DNA from: Bacteroidota bacterium
GTDB taxonomy: Bacteria; Bacteroidota; Ignavibacteria; Ignavibacteriales; Ignavibacteriaceae
Direction of reading: 5' to 3'
DNA: 6,863 bases
Assembly (NCBI GenBank): GCA_023433685.1
Contig: JAEYUD010000232.1
Coordinates: 1-6,863, forward strand
The notes under the pieces are model-generated. The model ran no database searches. It was not told the DNA's origin and saw only the letters and a program-made list of their open reading frames with translations. The stretch's first letter is position 1. Each line of letters opens with the position of its first letter. This document shows positions 5,551 to 6,863 of the stretch, piece by piece. A program made the translations under genes and the position numbers.

Positions 5551-6378
5551 ATGCTGGAAACAATAAAACTTCTGAACATAACCCTGCCGCTTCTGTACGC
5601 GGTAATTTTTGCGGTTTATCTGGTAGATTTTTACAAAGATAAAGCCTCGCTGCACAACGTGAAACGTGTATTTCTGTTTGTGACACTGATAATTCACACA
5701 GCATATCTGCTGTTCTGGACGATCCATTTTGACCATCCTCCGATAACCACAAAGTTTGAGATATTTACAGTGCTGGCGTTTTCGCTCGCGTTCTCATATT
5801 TCCTGATAGAACTGTCTTCGGATATCAGGGCGACCGGGGCTTTCATTATTGTGATCTCTCTGATATTTCAAACGATCTCCACACTGTTCATCGAGGATCT
5901 TGTGGATGTGCCGGAAGTGTTGCGCAACAGGTTGCTCGGTCTCCATGTTGTTTCCGCGCTTTTAGGGTACGCGGGAATAACCATATCAGCAGTTTACTCA
6001 TTGCTGTTCACTGTTCAATACAAACGGATCAAGCTTAACCAGTTTGGATTGATCTTTAACAGGCTTCCGAGCCTTGAAATGCTCGAAAGGCTTTCTGTTA
6101 ATTCGATCTATGTCGGCTTCGCGCTACTGACAATTGCCATAGTTATAGGCACAGTCTGGCTGCCACAGGCCTTCCCGGACTACAGCCTTCTTGATCCCAA
6201 ACTTCTCATGACAGGGGCAGTCTGGCTCATTTACGGTTCCGGAATAGTGGTAAGGTTCACATCCGGTTTATACGGTAAAAAGTTGATGATATTTTCTATC
6301 GCGGGTTTTGTTGTCGCGATTATTGCCCTTGCCGCCACAGGCATAATGGGTTCATCTTTTCACCAGTTTAAAAAATAG
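5551..6378 (+). CDS. CcsA/HemX-like integral membrane protein (cytochrome c assembly family)
   Basis: This encodes 275 residues with about eight hydrophobic segments and no cleavable signal. It belongs to the cytochrome c assembly (CcsA/CcmC/HemX) superfamily: RNRLLGLHVVSALLGYAG (125-142) carries the conserved His132 that opens this domain, and SSFHQF (268-273) carries the matching C-terminal His271; this His pair binds haem in CcsA. The Trp-rich WGxxWxWDPKE signature of true CcsA/CcmC haem-delivery proteins is not there; the equivalent stretch reads GTVWLPQAFPDYSLLDPKL (200-218), keeping only the DPK core. That is typical of the HemX side of the family, which in Bacillus subtilis affects the amount of HemA. 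It is 34 bases upstream of hemA on the same strand, so both are likely co-transcribed, and a role in haem synthesis control or haem handling is more likely than cytochrome c ligation. No good Shine-Dalgarno site precedes ATG 5551. Confidence 0.85.
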   Translation: MLETIKLLNITLPLLYAVIFAVYLVDFYKDKASLHNVKRVFLFVTLIIHTAYLLFWTIHFDHPPITTKFEIFTVLAFSLAFSYFLIELSSDIRATGAFIIVISLIFQTISTLFIEDLVDVPEVLRNRLLGLHVVSALLGYAGITISAVYSLLFTVQYKRIKLNQFGLIFNRLPSLEMLERLSVNSIYVGFALLTIAIVIGTVWLPQAFPDYSLLDPKLLMTGAVWLIYGSGIVVRFTSGLYGKKLMIFSIAGFVVAIIALAATGIMGSSFHQFKK

Positions 6379-6401
6379 AATTTGAATTGCCCGGTACTAC
6401 C

Positions 6402-6405
6402 GGAG
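6402..6405 (+). promoter_or_regulatory. Ribosome binding site GGAG of hemA
   Basis: GGAG lies 7 bases before ATG 6413 and fixes the hemA start; it is the clearest such site in the window. The resulting N-terminus, MNLIGTSINHHTA, matches the usual GluTR opening. Confidence 0.75.
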
Positions 6406-6412
6406 ATGCTAT

Positions 6413-6863
6413 ATGAATCTTATTGGTACATCAATAAATCACCACACTGCTTCAATAGAACAGCGAGAAGCACTTCATCTTTCGAAGAACGAGATAACCG
6501 GATTTATCGACATTCTGAGGCGTGAATATCTTACCGACGGTTTTGTCATATCGACTTGTAACCGCACAGAGATATTTGGCCTTCCGATGGAAAACGATCT
6601 CAACATTGCAAAAGTTCAGAACGCGCTTCTTGATTTCAAAAAGATCGACGGTCTGGGGAACAAGAATTTTCTGAACTTCTTCTCGTGTGGAGCCATAAAA
6701 CATATATTTTCCGTGACCTCAGGAATCGATTCTTTGATTTTGGGTGATTCGCAGATCCATGGTCAGATGAAAGAGGCATTTCAGCTTTCGATCGATATGA
6801 ATTTCTCCGGCACGGTAATGCGAAGGATATTTGATACCGCGGTTAAAGTCGGTAAAAGAAGTA
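6413..6863 (+). CDS. hemA: Glutamyl-tRNA reductase HemA, N-terminal part (runs off the window)
   Basis: The first 150 residues are present; the family is usually about 400-430 residues, so about a third is seen. HemA reduces the glutamate carried by tRNA-Glu to glutamate-1-semialdehyde with NADPH, the first committed step of tetrapyrrole synthesis by the C5 pathway, in the cytoplasm. Visible motifs are GTSINHHTASIEQRE (5-19, normally GxNHxxAPxxxRE), STCNRTEIF (47-55) with the catalytic Cys49 that forms the thioester, and the helix motif KHIFSVTSGIDSLILGDSQIHGQ (starting near residue 96), normally HLFxVxxGLDSxxxGExQIxGQVK. His97 of that motif is conserved. The usual Glu is Asp112 and the usual Leu is His116. 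The NADPH-binding and dimerisation domains lie beyond the right edge. It follows the CcsA/HemX-like gene in what is probably a hem operon. Confidence 0.95.
   Translation, partial: MNLIGTSINHHTASIEQREALHLSKNEITGFIDILRREYLTDGFVISTCNRTEIFGLPMENDLNIAKVQNALLDFKKIDGLGNKNFLNFFSCGAIKHIFSVTSGIDSLILGDSQIHGQMKEAFQLSIDMNFSGTVMRRIFDTAVKVGKRS

Noticed and set aside
5434..5752. Two minus-strand open frames over the start of the ccsA/hemX-like gene
   Set aside because: They overlap a clear membrane protein gene and AT-rich spacer; translations are low-complexity and motif-free.
6452..6703. 83-codon minus-strand open frame opposite hemA
   Set aside because: hemA on the plus strand has unmistakable GluTR motifs through this stretch.

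Overview
The window is a piece of an ordinary-looking bacterial chromosome with moderate GC and AT-rich gaps. The likely source is the Bacteroidota/Ignavibacteriota (Chlorobi) side of the tree. This is an inference from weak Shine-Dalgarno sites, one good match to the Bacteroidota-type -7 element (TAnnTTTG), lipoprotein families common there, a pilin-like C-terminal domain I recall from that group, and a CcsA/HemX-type gene directly before hemA. No mobile element, CRISPR array, rRNA or tRNA was found.

Layout. (1) Bases 1-131 hold the C-terminal end of an archaemetzincin zinc protease, identified from its Cys-rich zinc motif. (2) Bases 227-808 (+) encode a small lipoprotein of unknown role. 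(3) A 12-bp-stem bidirectional terminator at 816-851 separates it from a convergent three-gene minus-strand operon (3437 down to 879): a TauE/SafE-type transporter, a single-domain rhodanese, and a CstB-type persulfide dioxygenase with two rhodanese modules. (4) Bases 3438-3589 are a divergent control region with repeated GCATAAA half-sites. (5) Bases 3590-4495 (+) encode a secreted protein whose C-terminal third looks like the globular part of a type IV pilin. (6) Two consecutive terminator hairpins (4516-4540 and 4557-4583) close this gene and the convergent gene 4644-5375 (-), a lipoprotein with two OB/SH3-like beta modules. (7) Bases 5376-5550 are an AT-rich divergent spacer with a 15-bp palindrome. 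(8) Bases 5551-6378 (+) encode a CcsA/HemX-like membrane protein, followed after 34 bases by hemA (glutamyl-tRNA reductase), which runs off the right edge.

How the genes work together. The minus-strand operon forms a coherent reactive-sulfur module: the dioxygenase would oxidise thiol persulfides to sulfite, the rhodanese domains would move sulfane sulfur to or from thiols and sulfite, and the TauE-type carrier would export a sulfur oxyanion. The same functions (tauE, cstA, cstB) sit together in the Staphylococcus aureus cst operon, but no sulfide:quinone oxidoreductase or CsoR/CstR-type repressor is visible here. The right end is the start of a tetrapyrrole-synthesis cluster, with the membrane protein probably acting in haem handling or in control of HemA. 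The two lipoproteins and the pilin-like secreted protein are envelope proteins without an assigned pathway. I see no clearly new multi-gene system. The pilin-like secreted protein and the half-site cluster at 3528-3555 are the least explained items.
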